Assembly: GCA_910587875.1 (NCBI GenBank)
Contig: CAJUOD010000122.1
Coordinates: 1-8,043 of the forward strand
Source of the DNA: an uncultured Oscillibacter sp.
GTDB lineage: Bacteria > Bacillota > Clostridia > Oscillospirales > Oscillospiraceae
Direction: 5' to 3'
Length of the DNA: 8,043 nt
Part shown: piece after piece, positions 1 through 6,628 of the stretch
How the letters are laid out: each line of letters starts with the position of its first letter
Numbering within the stretch: position 1 is the first letter of the stretch
Translations under genes and position numbers: made by a program
The notes under the pieces: generated by a model
Told to the model about the DNA's origin: nothing
Database searches by the model: none
Seen by the model: the letters and a program-made list of their open reading frames with translations, nothing else

Positions 1-29
1 TGGAGTTCAGACGTGTGCTCTTCCGATCT
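1..29. other. Residual Illumina sequencing adapter at the contig end
   Basis: The first 29 bases, beginning TGGAGTTCAGACGTGTG and ending CTTCCGATCT, match the Illumina TruSeq/multiplexing read-2 adapter, recognised from memory as the reverse complement of the common AGATCGGAAGAGC-type adapter. This is technical sequence left at the end of an assembled contig. The reading frame of the tape measure gene happens to stay open through it, so an automatic caller could wrongly place adapter-encoded residues in the protein. Biological sequence begins at about base 30. Confidence 0.97.
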
Positions 30-31
30 GC

Positions 32-1225
32 CTCTACAGCTCCTATGGTCTCTTTGACGCAGTCAAGGAACGGGAGGACGTCAGTGGGGATACCCTGATG
101 AAGAACCTGGAAGGGCAGGTCAAGGAGTTCGGCGAGTGGCAGGATATTTTGGATAGTCTGGCAGGTCGTGGACTGGATTCCGAGCTTATTGAAGAACTTC
201 AAAATATGGGTCCCAGTGCCATTGCTCAGATCAAGGCGCTGAATTCCATGACCGACTCTGAGCTGGAGAAGTATGCCTCTCTCTGGTCTGTTAAACACGG
301 TCAGGCTCGGGAGCAGGCGGTCAGCGAACTGGAAGGGCTCCGTATTGAGACCCAGAACAATATTGCTCAGCTTCGTGCTGACGCGGCTCAGGAACTGGAC
401 GAGTATCGTGCTGTGTGGCAAACGAAGATAGATCAGGTCGCCGCCGATGCCAACGCAGAACTGGAACAGCTTCAAAAGGACTTCGGCGAGAAGGTCGGAC
501 TTATCAAGACCAACACCGAGAAGGATTTGGAGGAGATGTCCGAGACCGCTCAGAAGATTCTCCGTGAAGCAGGATGGGATGAGACTGGCAAGCAGATCGT
601 CGCTGGTTTGACCGAAGGCGTGAAGTCGGAGCGTTCCAGCTTCATTGACGAGCTGACAAGTATGGCCCTCGCCAGCGTGGAGGCGATAAAGGATACCCTT
701 GAGATCAATTCGCCATCCCGCGTTACCCGAGAACTGGGCAACTATACGGGGCTCGGTCTCGTGAAGGGCCTGCGCGACTACGCAGACAAATCCTACGACG
801 CAGGGGCGAACATGGCGGAGTCTATGAAGGGCGGTCTCTCCAACGCCATTTCTACCATCAGCGACCTGATGGATGGTGATATGGATATGCAGCCCACCAT
901 TCAGCCGGTTCTTGACCTCTCCAACGTGACAAAGGGAGCGAACGAACTTAATAGCCTGTTTTACCCCAAGATGACCATGAGCCTTGTGGGGCAGGCGGCT
1001 TTGGCGTTCGGTTCCTCTGGGGACAGAGGTCAGATGACTGTTAAGGTTGACAATACCAGCGTGGTGGAAGAACTTCGCATTCTTCGGGGTGAAATGACCG
1101 AAATGACGGCACGTTTGGAACGGATGCAGATTGTGCTGGACACCGGAGTGATGGTCGGTCAGATGGCCGCTCCGATGGACGAAGCCCTTGGTCAGAGGGC
1201 AATTTACAGGGGAAGGGGGAACTAA
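32..1225 (+). CDS. Phage tail tape measure protein, C-terminal part (5' truncated)
   Basis: The frame is open from the adapter boundary; the first reliable residues are LYSSYGLFDAVKERED, before the internal ATG at 98, so 98 is not the true start. The visible part, just under 400 residues, is the C-terminus of a protein that is usually far longer. Residues encoded at about 230-560 are rich in Glu, Ala, Gln and Lys and look like a long coiled coil. Next comes the segment INSPSRVTRELGNYTG (from about 704), a signature seen near the C-terminus of many Firmicutes tape measure proteins, then a Gly/Met-rich stretch. The family spans the tail lumen, sets tail length and is ejected during DNA entry. 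Position directly before a Dit-like gene agrees. No lysozyme or peptidase domain is visible in this part. The gene ends in TAA one base before the next start. Confidence 0.9.
   Translation, partial: LYSSYGLFDAVKEREDVSGDTLMKNLEGQVKEFGEWQDILDSLAGRGLDSELIEELQNMGPSAIAQIKALNSMTDSELEKYASLWSVKHGQAREQAVSELEGLRIETQNNIAQLRADAAQELDEYRAVWQTKIDQVAADANAELEQLQKDFGEKVGLIKTNTEKDLEEMSETAQKILREAGWDETGKQIVAGLTEGVKSERSSFIDELTSMALASVEAIKDTLEINSPSRVTRELGNYTGLGLVKGLRDYADKSYDAGANMAESMKGGLSNAISTISDLMDGDMDMQPTIQPVLDLSNVTKGANELNSLFYPKMTMSLVGQAALAFGSSGDRGQMTVKVDNTSVVEELRILRGEMTEMTARLERMQIVLDTGVMVGQMAAPMDEALGQRAIYRGRGN
1208..1220 (+). promoter_or_regulatory. Ribosome binding site for the Dit-like gene
   Basis: A purine-rich run containing GGGGA and AAGGGGGA lies inside the last codons of the tape measure gene and ends 6 nt before GTG at 1227. 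It decides the start: the in-frame TTG at 1188 lies upstream of this site and inside the tape measure gene. Confidence 0.75.
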
Positions 1226-1226
1226 C

Positions 1227-1988
1227 GTGTATCATTCTGTTACCTTTGGCGAGAAGAACACCTGGGATGACTGGCGGCTGGTCCCCTCTTCCCGGCCTGT
1301 TTTCAACCCTCCTGCGCAAAAGGTGAAGACATTGGACATTCCAGGTGGGGACGGCGTCATTGATTTGTCGCAAGCTCTCACCGGGTATCCGGTGTATCAG
1401 AACCGGACGGGCTCTATCGAGTTCATCGTCATGAACGACTTCAAGCCTTGGCATATGGCCTATTCCGACATCATGGACTATCTGCATGGGCAGAGTCTTC
1501 GAGCTGTGCTGGAGGATGACCCTGAGTATTTTTACGAAGGGCGTTTCGCGGTCAACCAGTGGAAGTCGGACAAGGACTGGTCACGCATCACCATCGACTA
1601 TGATGTGGGGCCGTACAAGTGGTCGGTGCTGTCATCCATCGACGACTGGCTCTGGGACCCGTTCAACTTTCAAAATGGCGTTATCCGCGCCACGCTGTTC
1701 AAGAACATCTCTGTTACCACTGCGACATCTGTCAAGAGGTTGGATGCAAAGCTCTTTGGAAGAGCCCCAATCTGCCCCCGGTTCATTGTGCGGAGTACGG
1801 CTGGTCGGGGCGTTCACGCCCGCTTCGTCAACCCTAAGCTGGAACTCGATATTACGAAGCTTCTTCACGATGGAACGGTGCAGATTCCAGAGTTCGTTTT
1901 CTTCGGCGATATGGGAGCCGACATTTACTTTTGGTGCGACGCGGGCTCGGCAACGGTGTCGGTCGATTTTAGAGTAGGGAGGCTATGA
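1227..1988 (+). CDS. Distal tail protein (Dit-like phage tail component)
   Basis: This encodes about 253 residues starting at GTG (MYHSVTFGEKNTWDDW), close to the usual Dit length. The N-terminus has the pattern of Firmicutes Dit-type tail proteins: a W-x-D-W segment, then SSRPVFNPP, a DIPGGDGVIDLS strand and a YQNRTGSIEFIV strand. The middle holds a hydrophobic/aromatic block (YEGRFAVNQWKSDKDWS, then VGPYKWSV and WLWDPFNF). The last 80 residues look all-beta and fit a second beta-sandwich domain. Dit forms a hexameric ring joining the tail tube to the tail-tip hub, so its place between the tape measure and hub genes is as expected. It lies one base after the tape measure stop, so translation is probably coupled. 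The family call rests on pattern and gene order, not a database search. Confidence 0.82.
   Translation: MYHSVTFGEKNTWDDWRLVPSSRPVFNPPAQKVKTLDIPGGDGVIDLSQALTGYPVYQNRTGSIEFIVMNDFKPWHMAYSDIMDYLHGQSLRAVLEDDPEYFYEGRFAVNQWKSDKDWSRITIDYDVGPYKWSVLSSIDDWLWDPFNFQNGVIRATLFKNISVTTATSVKRLDAKLFGRAPICPRFIVRSTAGRGVHARFVNPKLELDITKLLHDGTVQIPEFVFFGDMGADIYFWCDAGSATVSVDFRVGRL
1976..1982 (+). promoter_or_regulatory. Ribosome binding site for the tail hub gene
   Basis: AGGGAGG overlaps the last codons of the Dit-like gene and lies 9 nt before the ATG at 1992. An earlier ATG at 1985 is in another frame and stops after nine codons, which supports 1992 as the start. Confidence 0.75.
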
Positions 1989-1991
1989 CTG

Positions 1992-4298
1992 ATGTATTCC
2001 ATTTATGCGGATGACGTCTGCATCTACAGCAACGTCTTTGCTCTGGAGAGCATGAAGGTTATAAGCCCCAAGCTGACGTTGGAGGACAACGCCGCCGGGT
2101 CCCTGACCATGAAGCTGCCCCAGAAGAATGTAGGCTACGGGAGCATTGCCCGCATGACCACGGATATTTCCGTTCAGAAGGACGGGGTAGAGATCTGGGC
2201 CGGGCGGGTGCTTTCGGAGAGCATGGACTTTTACAACAACCGGGACCTCTACTGCGAGGGGGAACTGGCCTATTTCAACGACAGCACCCAGCCTCCAGCG
2301 GAGTTTTCAGGTCAGAGTATCCGAGCCTATCTGGAAGAGCTGATTCGGGTCCACAATTCCAAGGTTGGGGCTAACCGGCAGTTCTCTATCGGCGCGGTTA
2401 CGATGGTGGACGAGAATTTTCCTACTTACTACACCAACAACGACAAAACCTTAGCGATACTTAACGCCCTAATCGAGAAGTACGGCGGTCATATGCGGAT
2501 AAGGAAGGTTGACGGGGTCCGGTATCTGGACTATCTGGCTGAATATCCTGACACATGTAGCCAGGTCATCCAGTTTGGCTCCAATATGATCGACTTTACC
2601 AAGCAGTGGGACTCTACGGAGTTCGCCACGGTCATTGTGCCTCTCGGCAACCGGTTGGACGACAGCCCCATCGAGGCACTGGACGCCTATCTGACGGTGG
2701 AAAGCGTGAACAACGGGAGTATGTATGTTAAATCGGACGAGGCTTTCGCCGCCTATGGTTGGATCGAGAAGGTCGTCACTTGGAATGATGTCAGTGATCC
2801 GGTGGTGCTTCTGGAAAAGGCAAAGGCCTATTTGAGAGACCTCCAGTTTGACAACATGGAGTTAGAGTTGAGCGCCCTGGACCTTCACTATTTGGATGTG
2901 AGTATCGAGGCAGTGAAGCTGCTGGATGAGATTCGAGTCATCTCCAGGCCTCACGGACTGGATCGGATGTTTCCGGTGACCAAGCTGGAAATTCCGTTGG
3001 ATAACCCGGATCAGACCCAATTCAAGCTAGGCACGACGGTGAAAACTAGCCTCAGCAGTGTGAACAATCAGACCAGTGCGGCCATTCTCCAGAAGATCGA
3101 CGATCTTCCCAAGGCCCATTCCATCCTTAAAGAGGCCAAGGAGAACGCTACCCACATCATGAACATGGCTACCACCGGCTACATCACCATCACCAAGGAC
3201 GACTACGGTTCGGAGACCCTTTATATTTCCAACATCCGGGACTACACCAAGGCGGACAAGCTCTGGAAGTGGAACATGAATGGTCTGGGGTATTCCAACG
3301 ATGGCGGCAAGACCTTTGGGCTGGCCATCACTATGGACGGGTCCATTGTGGCTGACTACATTACTACTGGCGTGCTGAATGCCAATGTGATTCGGGCCGG
3401 CGTGCTCAAGGATTATGGCGGCAACTTCAGTCTGGATTTTACCACCGGAAAACTGACCATGAAAAAGGGCTCCATCAACATCGGGAACGGAAATTTTACC
3501 GTGGATGAAGAAGGGAACCTATACGCCAGACGAGGCACCTTTGCAGGGACTCTGTCCGGCGCAAAAGGAACGTTTGGCGGCCAGCTCGTGGCGGCCAGCG
3601 GGGACTTCAAGGGCGTTGTGCAGGCTTCCGATTTTCTGGATCGCTATGGAAACAGCATGATGACCGGGAGTAAGTTCTCCTCGGACTATCTCGACCTGTA
3701 TGGGCTGACCATCCGGAACAAGAACACCGGCGCGATCACGTTCGCTGTCAGTCCCACAGGCGTTATCACCATCAACGGCAACATCACCATGGGCGCTGGC
3801 AGTTCTATCAACTGGGCGCAGGTGACCAATCAAAATCTGGACTACAACCCGGCTTATTCTCTTGCCTCGACGGCGAATGTCAAGGCGAACAATGCCAACT
3901 CGCTTGCTGCCGACGCTTATGACGCCGCCGATGCCGCTTATGCCAAAGCGAACCAGGCATACCGTCTGGCAGATTCTATCGAACTGCCCAGCTATATTCG
4001 GTCCACCTATATCGGGGCAACAACAATCAGATCTCCGGTTATCGAAGGTGGCGAATTTTATGGCAGTGAATTCAACGTCATTGCCGGAGGAGATGCAGGC
4101 AGTTTCAACTTGTATGGGCCGTATGGAAGCAGCCGTTATCATATGTTCTGCATTGAATATTACGATGCCGGCGTATGGGGGCCGTATGTTTATATTTCCA
4201 GCCCGTGTGGCGGAACAATCTGCTTTAATGGCCGGGTTGAGTTTACCGGAAGCGTTGATTTTTCCAGCGCCAGAGTCGATGGTATTGATTCAGAATAG
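1992..4298 (+). CDS. Tail-tip baseplate hub protein, Tal/Prophage_tail-like, with fibrous C-terminus
   Basis: This 768-residue protein fits the Tal or 'prophage endopeptidase tail' family, which forms the trimeric hub closing the tail tube. Residues 1-350 look like the hub region and end with PVTKLEIPLDNPDQTQFKLG (about 328-347), a junction typical of the family. A short helical linker follows (about 356-395), then GYITITKDD and the hallmark segment LWKWNMNGLGYSNDGGKTFG (from about 424), then AITMDGSIVADYITTGVL. Residues about 515-545 contain short Gly-rich repeats (GTFAGTLSGAKGTFGGQL), suggesting an elongated beta structure. An Ala/Asn-rich coiled coil covers about 623-665. The last 90 residues are Tyr/Gly-rich and encoded by AT-richer DNA, possibly a swapped receptor-binding tip. 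I see no clear catalytic motif, so peptidase activity is not claimed. It lies 3 nt after the Dit-like stop, in the same frame. Confidence 0.85.
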   Translation: MYSIYADDVCIYSNVFALESMKVISPKLTLEDNAAGSLTMKLPQKNVGYGSIARMTTDISVQKDGVEIWAGRVLSESMDFYNNRDLYCEGELAYFNDSTQPPAEFSGQSIRAYLEELIRVHNSKVGANRQFSIGAVTMVDENFPTYYTNNDKTLAILNALIEKYGGHMRIRKVDGVRYLDYLAEYPDTCSQVIQFGSNMIDFTKQWDSTEFATVIVPLGNRLDDSPIEALDAYLTVESVNNGSMYVKSDEAFAAYGWIEKVVTWNDVSDPVVLLEKAKAYLRDLQFDNMELELSALDLHYLDVSIEAVKLLDEIRVISRPHGLDRMFPVTKLEIPLDNPDQTQFKLGTTVKTSLSSVNNQTSAAILQKIDDLPKAHSILKEAKENATHIMNMATTGYITITKDDYGSETLYISNIRDYTKADKLWKWNMNGLGYSNDGGKTFGLAITMDGSIVADYITTGVLNANVIRAGVLKDYGGNFSLDFTTGKLTMKKGSINIGNGNFTVDEEGNLYARRGTFAGTLSGAKGTFGGQLVAASGDFKGVVQASDFLDRYGNSMMTGSKFSSDYLDLYGLTIRNKNTGAITFAVSPTGVITINGNITMGAGSSINWAQVTNQNLDYNPAYSLASTANVKANNANSLAADAYDAADAAYAKANQAYRLADSIELPSYIRSTYIGATTIRSPVIEGGEFYGSEFNVIAGGDAGSFNLYGPYGSSRYHMFCIEYYDAGVWGPYVYISSPCGGTICFNGRVEFTGSVDFSSARVDGIDSE

Positions 4299-4301
4299 GA
4301 G
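4297..4301 (+). promoter_or_regulatory. Ribosome binding site for the 4309 gene
   Basis: AGGAG overlaps the hub gene's TAG stop and lies 7 nt before GTG at 4309. It sets the start of the small downstream gene, whose frame is otherwise open far back into the hub gene. Confidence 0.8.
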
Positions 4302-4308
4302 AATAACT

Positions 4309-4680
4309 GTGAAGAAAAAATTCAAAAACGCTGAGATGGCCGTAATGCTGAACCAGCTCCGGCCGCTTCTGTCCCATCGGGACAAGATCGGGTATGTCGC
4401 CGCCCGAAACTTTCGTATCCTCGGCGAATGCCTTACCGAATACGAGACGTTTCGTAACAGCCTCATTGAAAAGTATGGCGAGGAGGTCAAGGGCGAGCAC
4501 GGCCAGACTACCATCGGCATTAAGGTCGATTCCCCCAATTTCCAGAAGTTCTGCGACGAGATGGCCCCGTTCAACGAGATGGAGCACGAGGTCGAGCTGA
4601 TGACGGCCAAGTATACGGAAGCTATCGGCTGTCTCTCCGGCGAGGAGATTTTGGGAGTCGACTGGATGCTGGAAGATTAG
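4309..4680 (+). CDS. Small phage protein of unknown function between hub and fiber genes
   Basis: About 123 residues from a GTG start (MKKKFKNAEMAVMLNQLRPLL). It looks mostly helical and charged, with no signal peptide or membrane segment. Recognisable blocks are HRDKIGYVAARNFRIL (about 24-39), the ECLTEYETFRNSLIEKYGEE helix (about 41-60) and the acidic C-terminus SGEEILGVDWMLED. Small proteins of this kind often follow the hub gene in clostridial phages and are usually annotated as hypothetical. The FRNSLIEKYGEE helix recalls DUF1617-type phage proteins, but I cannot confirm membership. The frame is open upstream to 3862, but that part lies inside the hub gene; the AGGAG site and start spacing support 4309. 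A chaperone or tail-tip assembly role is possible from position alone. Confidence 0.8.
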   Translation: MKKKFKNAEMAVMLNQLRPLLSHRDKIGYVAARNFRILGECLTEYETFRNSLIEKYGEEVKGEHGQTTIGIKVDSPNFQKFCDEMAPFNEMEHEVELMTAKYTEAIGCLSGEEILGVDWMLED

Positions 4681-4687
4681 GGGTGAT
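4680..4687 (+). promoter_or_regulatory. Ribosome binding site for the tail fiber gene
   Basis: GGGGTGAT matches much of the extended Shine-Dalgarno sequence AGGAGGTGAT. It begins at the last base of the preceding TAG and ends 4 nt before TTG at 4692 (8 nt from the GGGG core), supporting the rare TTG start. Confidence 0.75.
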
Positions 4688-4691
4688 TTAG

Positions 4692-5972
4692 TTGGCGAAC
4701 ATTGCCACATTCCTGCAAAAAATTCTGGACGCCGTATATGGCGAGGAAGTACGAGGTTCCATCCATGACGCGCTGGCAGCTATGAATGTAGAGTCATCTG
4801 AGGCTATGCGGTTTGCGGCGACAGCCAAGGACTCTGCGGCCGCATCCGCTCTCGAAGCTAAGGCTTCAGCCGCCACGGCTGAGCAGAAGGCGACCGAAGT
4901 TGTGGACTCCGCCAGGGCCGCCAAGACCTCTGAGACAAACGCCAAAACTTCGGAGCTTAATGCGATCCAGCAGGCTTCTAACGCAGCAAATGCCGCCGCG
5001 GCAGCCAAGGCTTCGGAAACTGCTGCCGGTAATTCGGAAGTAGTCGCCACGCAAAAGGCTCAGGAGGCCGCCGATTCTCAGGCCGCTGCCGCCCAGAGCG
5101 AGGCTGAGGCAAAGGCCGCCGAGGAACGGGTCAAGACGATTCGCTCTGACGTGGAGACCCTTGGCGCACAGGCCACAGCGGACAAGGAAGCCGCAGAGAC
5201 GGCCAAAACAGATGCGGAGGCCGCCCGTGACGAGGCTCTCATCAGTCAAAATGGAGCGAAAGGCTCTGAGAACGCCGCCTTGGTGGCAAAAACCGCCGCA
5301 GAGCTCGCCAAAAACGATGCTGAAGCGGCAAAGTTAACCGCTCAGGCCGCCAAGGCAGCCGCAGAGACGGCCAAAACAGATGCGGAGACCGCCAAGGACA
5401 AGGCAAAGGAGTCTGAGGATTCTGCCGCCAAAAGCGCCCTTACTGCCCAGCAGTACAGCGGTAAGCCTCCAAAGCCCCAGGATGGGACTTGGTGGATCTG
5501 GGATGCCGATCAGCAGAAGTATTTGGACAGTGGTATTGCCTGCGACCTGGTGGGTCCTACTGGAAACGGTATCCAGGATATCAAGCTCACCAAGGGCGAC
5601 CACACTCCTGGTACTACGGATATTTACACCGTGACCATGACGGATGGCTCGACCATGACCATTTCGGTCTACAATGGCCGGAACGGTACGGGAACCGGCG
5701 ATGTGCTGGGCATCTCTTTTGATTTGGTTCTCCCGGTTTCCGGGTGGGCCAACGGGGAGATCACTGTCGCCGACAGCCGTCTGTTAGCCCTGGCAACACA
5801 TAAGTACCTTGTGGACGCTGACGAAGCCAGCCGTGAGGAGTATCTGGAGTGCAACGTGCAGGCCCGGAACATCACCACGACTGGCTTTATCACGTTCAAA
5901 AATGACACCGACCCGACAATGGACCTGACGGTGAATGTCATCCGTCTGGAACTGTCGGCCAACGGCGCATAG
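4692..5972 (+). CDS. Alanine-rich coiled-coil tail fiber protein
   Basis: This encodes 426 residues from a TTG start. The N-terminus (FLQKILDAVYGEEVRGSIHDAL, about 7-28) is a virion-attachment segment common in tail fiber and baseplate proteins of Gram-positive phages, usually written YG-x-x-VR-x-SIHDA. Residues about 35-255 are Ala/Lys/Glu/Thr-rich and lack Pro, as expected for a long trimeric coiled coil. GKPPKPQDGTWWIWDAD (WWIWD at 267-271) marks the exit from the coil. GPTGNGIQDI (from 288) with GDHTPGTTDIYTV and a VYNGRNGTGTG tail is a beta module common in Firmicutes phage fibers. Residues 343-426 form a C-terminal domain with a homologue in the 7156 gene. The likely role is host-surface recognition. 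The coil contains an exact 31-bp repeat 56 codons apart. Confidence 0.88.
   Translation: MANIATFLQKILDAVYGEEVRGSIHDALAAMNVESSEAMRFAATAKDSAAASALEAKASAATAEQKATEVVDSARAAKTSETNAKTSELNAIQQASNAANAAAAAKASETAAGNSEVVATQKAQEAADSQAAAAQSEAEAKAAEERVKTIRSDVETLGAQATADKEAAETAKTDAEAARDEALISQNGAKGSENAALVAKTAAELAKNDAEAAKLTAQAAKAAAETAKTDAETAKDKAKESEDSAAKSALTAQQYSGKPPKPQDGTWWIWDADQQKYLDSGIACDLVGPTGNGIQDIKLTKGDHTPGTTDIYTVTMTDGSTMTISVYNGRNGTGTGDVLGISFDLVLPVSGWANGEITVADSRLLALATHKYLVDADEASREEYLECNVQARNITTTGFITFKNDTDPTMDLTVNVIRLELSANGA
5189..5219 (+). repeat. 31-bp direct repeat, copy 1, in the fiber coiled coil
   Basis: These 31 bases are identical to 5357-5387 and encode the AAETAKTDAE segment. The copies are 168 bp apart, that is 56 codons or eight heptads, so the coiled-coil register is kept. 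The flanking sequence is only loosely similar. Confidence 0.9.
5357..5387 (+). repeat. 31-bp direct repeat, copy 2, in the fiber coiled coil
   Basis: Second exact copy of the 5189-5219 sequence in the same reading frame. A weaker related segment (AAELAKNDAEAAK) lies between the copies at about 5295-5335, so the coil probably grew by repeated internal duplication. It is also a likely site of slippage or misassembly. Confidence 0.9.
5718..5969 (+). other. Fiber C-terminal domain shared with the 7156 gene, copy 1
   Basis: This encodes fiber residues 343-426. Landmarks shared with 7285-7530, in order, are F-x-x-x-LP, a W five residues later, a YLV block, E-C, NITT-x-G, TF, P-x-x-DLTVN and RLE. 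The domain looks all-beta and resembles C-terminal domains often seen on clostridial phage fibers. Function is not known from the sequence; a receptor-contacting or trimer-capping domain is plausible. Confidence 0.75.
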
Positions 5973-5982
5973 AGGAGGTGAT
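5973..5982 (+). promoter_or_regulatory. Perfect extended Shine-Dalgarno site that sets the start at 5987
   Basis: AGGAGGTGAT is fully complementary to the 3' end of typical Firmicutes 16S rRNA. The GTG at 5978 lies inside it and cannot be the start it serves. TTG at 5987 is 8 nt from the AGGAGG core; GTG at 5990 is 11 nt away. Confidence 0.85.
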
Positions 5983-5986
5983 AGCT

Positions 5987-6595
5987 TTGGTGATCGAAAT
6001 CAAAGACCAATGGGCAATGCTGGTCAGGGACGATACGCTCCGGCAGAACTCTAAGAAACCCTACGAGGTTGAGCTCGTCTTCGACGAAAGCTGGAACGGC
6101 TTCTCCAAGACCGCTATCTTTGAGGCGGGGTCTGTCAGCATCGTTGTTGTTCTAACGGAGGACCGATGTACAATTCCGGCGGAGTGTCTGAAACATGGGA
6201 GTGTAAAGCTGAAGATCGGCTTATATGGGGTGAATGGCGAGGCTCGCAAGGCCACCATCTGGTGTGAGACCAGCATGATTATCCCTGACGGGAGTCTTGG
6301 GCTTGGTTCGTCTACGGGAACGCCGATGCCGGATGAAATTTATTCGGAGATCATGGCGGCTATCGGAGATCTCTCTGCCGCCGGATTCGAGGGAAAAACT
6401 CTGGCTGAGATTTTCCGAGAGATCAAGAACAGCGCCTGTGAAACGGCCACGGACCCCGAGGTCGAGGACATGCTGGATGACACTTTTGGCTCTGCTCCGA
6501 TCTTGCCGGATAACCCCGGCGGAGAGGAAATCCCCGACAACACCGCCACTGACAAAGAAGTGGCGGATATTCTCGATGAGGTTTTCGGCAAATAG
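5987..6595 (+). CDS. Phage tail accessory protein with beta-sandwich N-terminus and duplicated C-terminal motif
   Basis: About 202 residues from a TTG start (MVIEIKDQWAMLVRDDTL). Residues about 1-103 look like an all-beta domain of a type frequent in Firmicutes phage tail regions: YEVELVFDESWNGFSKTAIF (W at 36), then a TEDRCTIPAECL strand, KLKIGLYGVNG and a closing IIPDGS. The domain recalls the N-terminal domains of baseplate upper or fiber proteins, but I cannot name the family. A linker and a helical segment (about 113-150) follow. The C-terminus carries two copies of a 16-residue motif, TATDPEVEDMLDDTFG (153-168) and TATDKEVADILDEVFG (186-201), separated by a Pro/Gly-rich spacer. The second ends one residue before the stop. 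The motif recurs in the next gene. No signal peptide or membrane segment is visible. The likely role is virion structural, at the tail tip. Confidence 0.8.
   Translation: MVIEIKDQWAMLVRDDTLRQNSKKPYEVELVFDESWNGFSKTAIFEAGSVSIVVVLTEDRCTIPAECLKHGSVKLKIGLYGVNGEARKATIWCETSMIIPDGSLGLGSSTGTPMPDEIYSEIMAAIGDLSAAGFEGKTLAEIFREIKNSACETATDPEVEDMLDDTFGSAPILPDNPGGEEIPDNTATDKEVADILDEVFGK
6443..6490 (+). repeat. TATD-EV-ML-FG motif, copy 1
   Basis: Encodes TATDPEVEDMLDDTFG near the C-terminus of the 5987 gene. The pattern shared with the other two copies is T-A-T-D-x-E-V-x-x-[MI]-L-x-x-x-F-G, predicted as a short acidic amphipathic helix. Confidence 0.85.
6542..6589 (+). repeat. TATD-EV-ML-FG motif, copy 2
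   Basis: Encodes TATDKEVADILDEVFG, followed by one Lys and the stop of the 5987 gene. Its codons differ from copy 1 at many synonymous sites, so this is not a recent DNA duplication. Confidence 0.85.
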
Positions 6596-6628
6596 CCGCA
6601 ACCAAATAATTTCAAGGAGGACTTGTAT

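Noticed and set aside
98..1225. ATG at 98 as the start of the tape measure gene
   Set aside because: The frame is open and protein-like upstream from base 32 and no ribosome binding site precedes 98. The gene is truncated at the contig end.
3519..4142. Antisense reading frame of 207 residues within the hub gene
   Set aside because: It lies wholly opposite a hub protein with recognisable motifs, and its composition (Arg, Val, Gly and Asp-rich) is that of a shadow frame.
3862..4308. Upstream extension of the 4309 gene, giving a 272-residue protein
   Set aside because: This part overlaps the hub gene in another frame and is Met/Arg/Pro-rich like a shadow translation. The AGGAG site just before GTG 4309 gives a better start.
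5189..5387. CRISPR-like array, because of a repeated 31-bp unit
   Set aside because: There are only two exact copies, 168 bp apart, both in frame inside a coiled-coil gene. There is no series of regular spacers.
4688..5603. Several antisense and alternative-frame reading frames in the fiber coiled coil
   Set aside because: Repetitive Ala/Lys/Glu codons (GCC, AAG, GAG) leave few stops in the other frames. Their translations are low-complexity Leu/Arg/Ala shadows.
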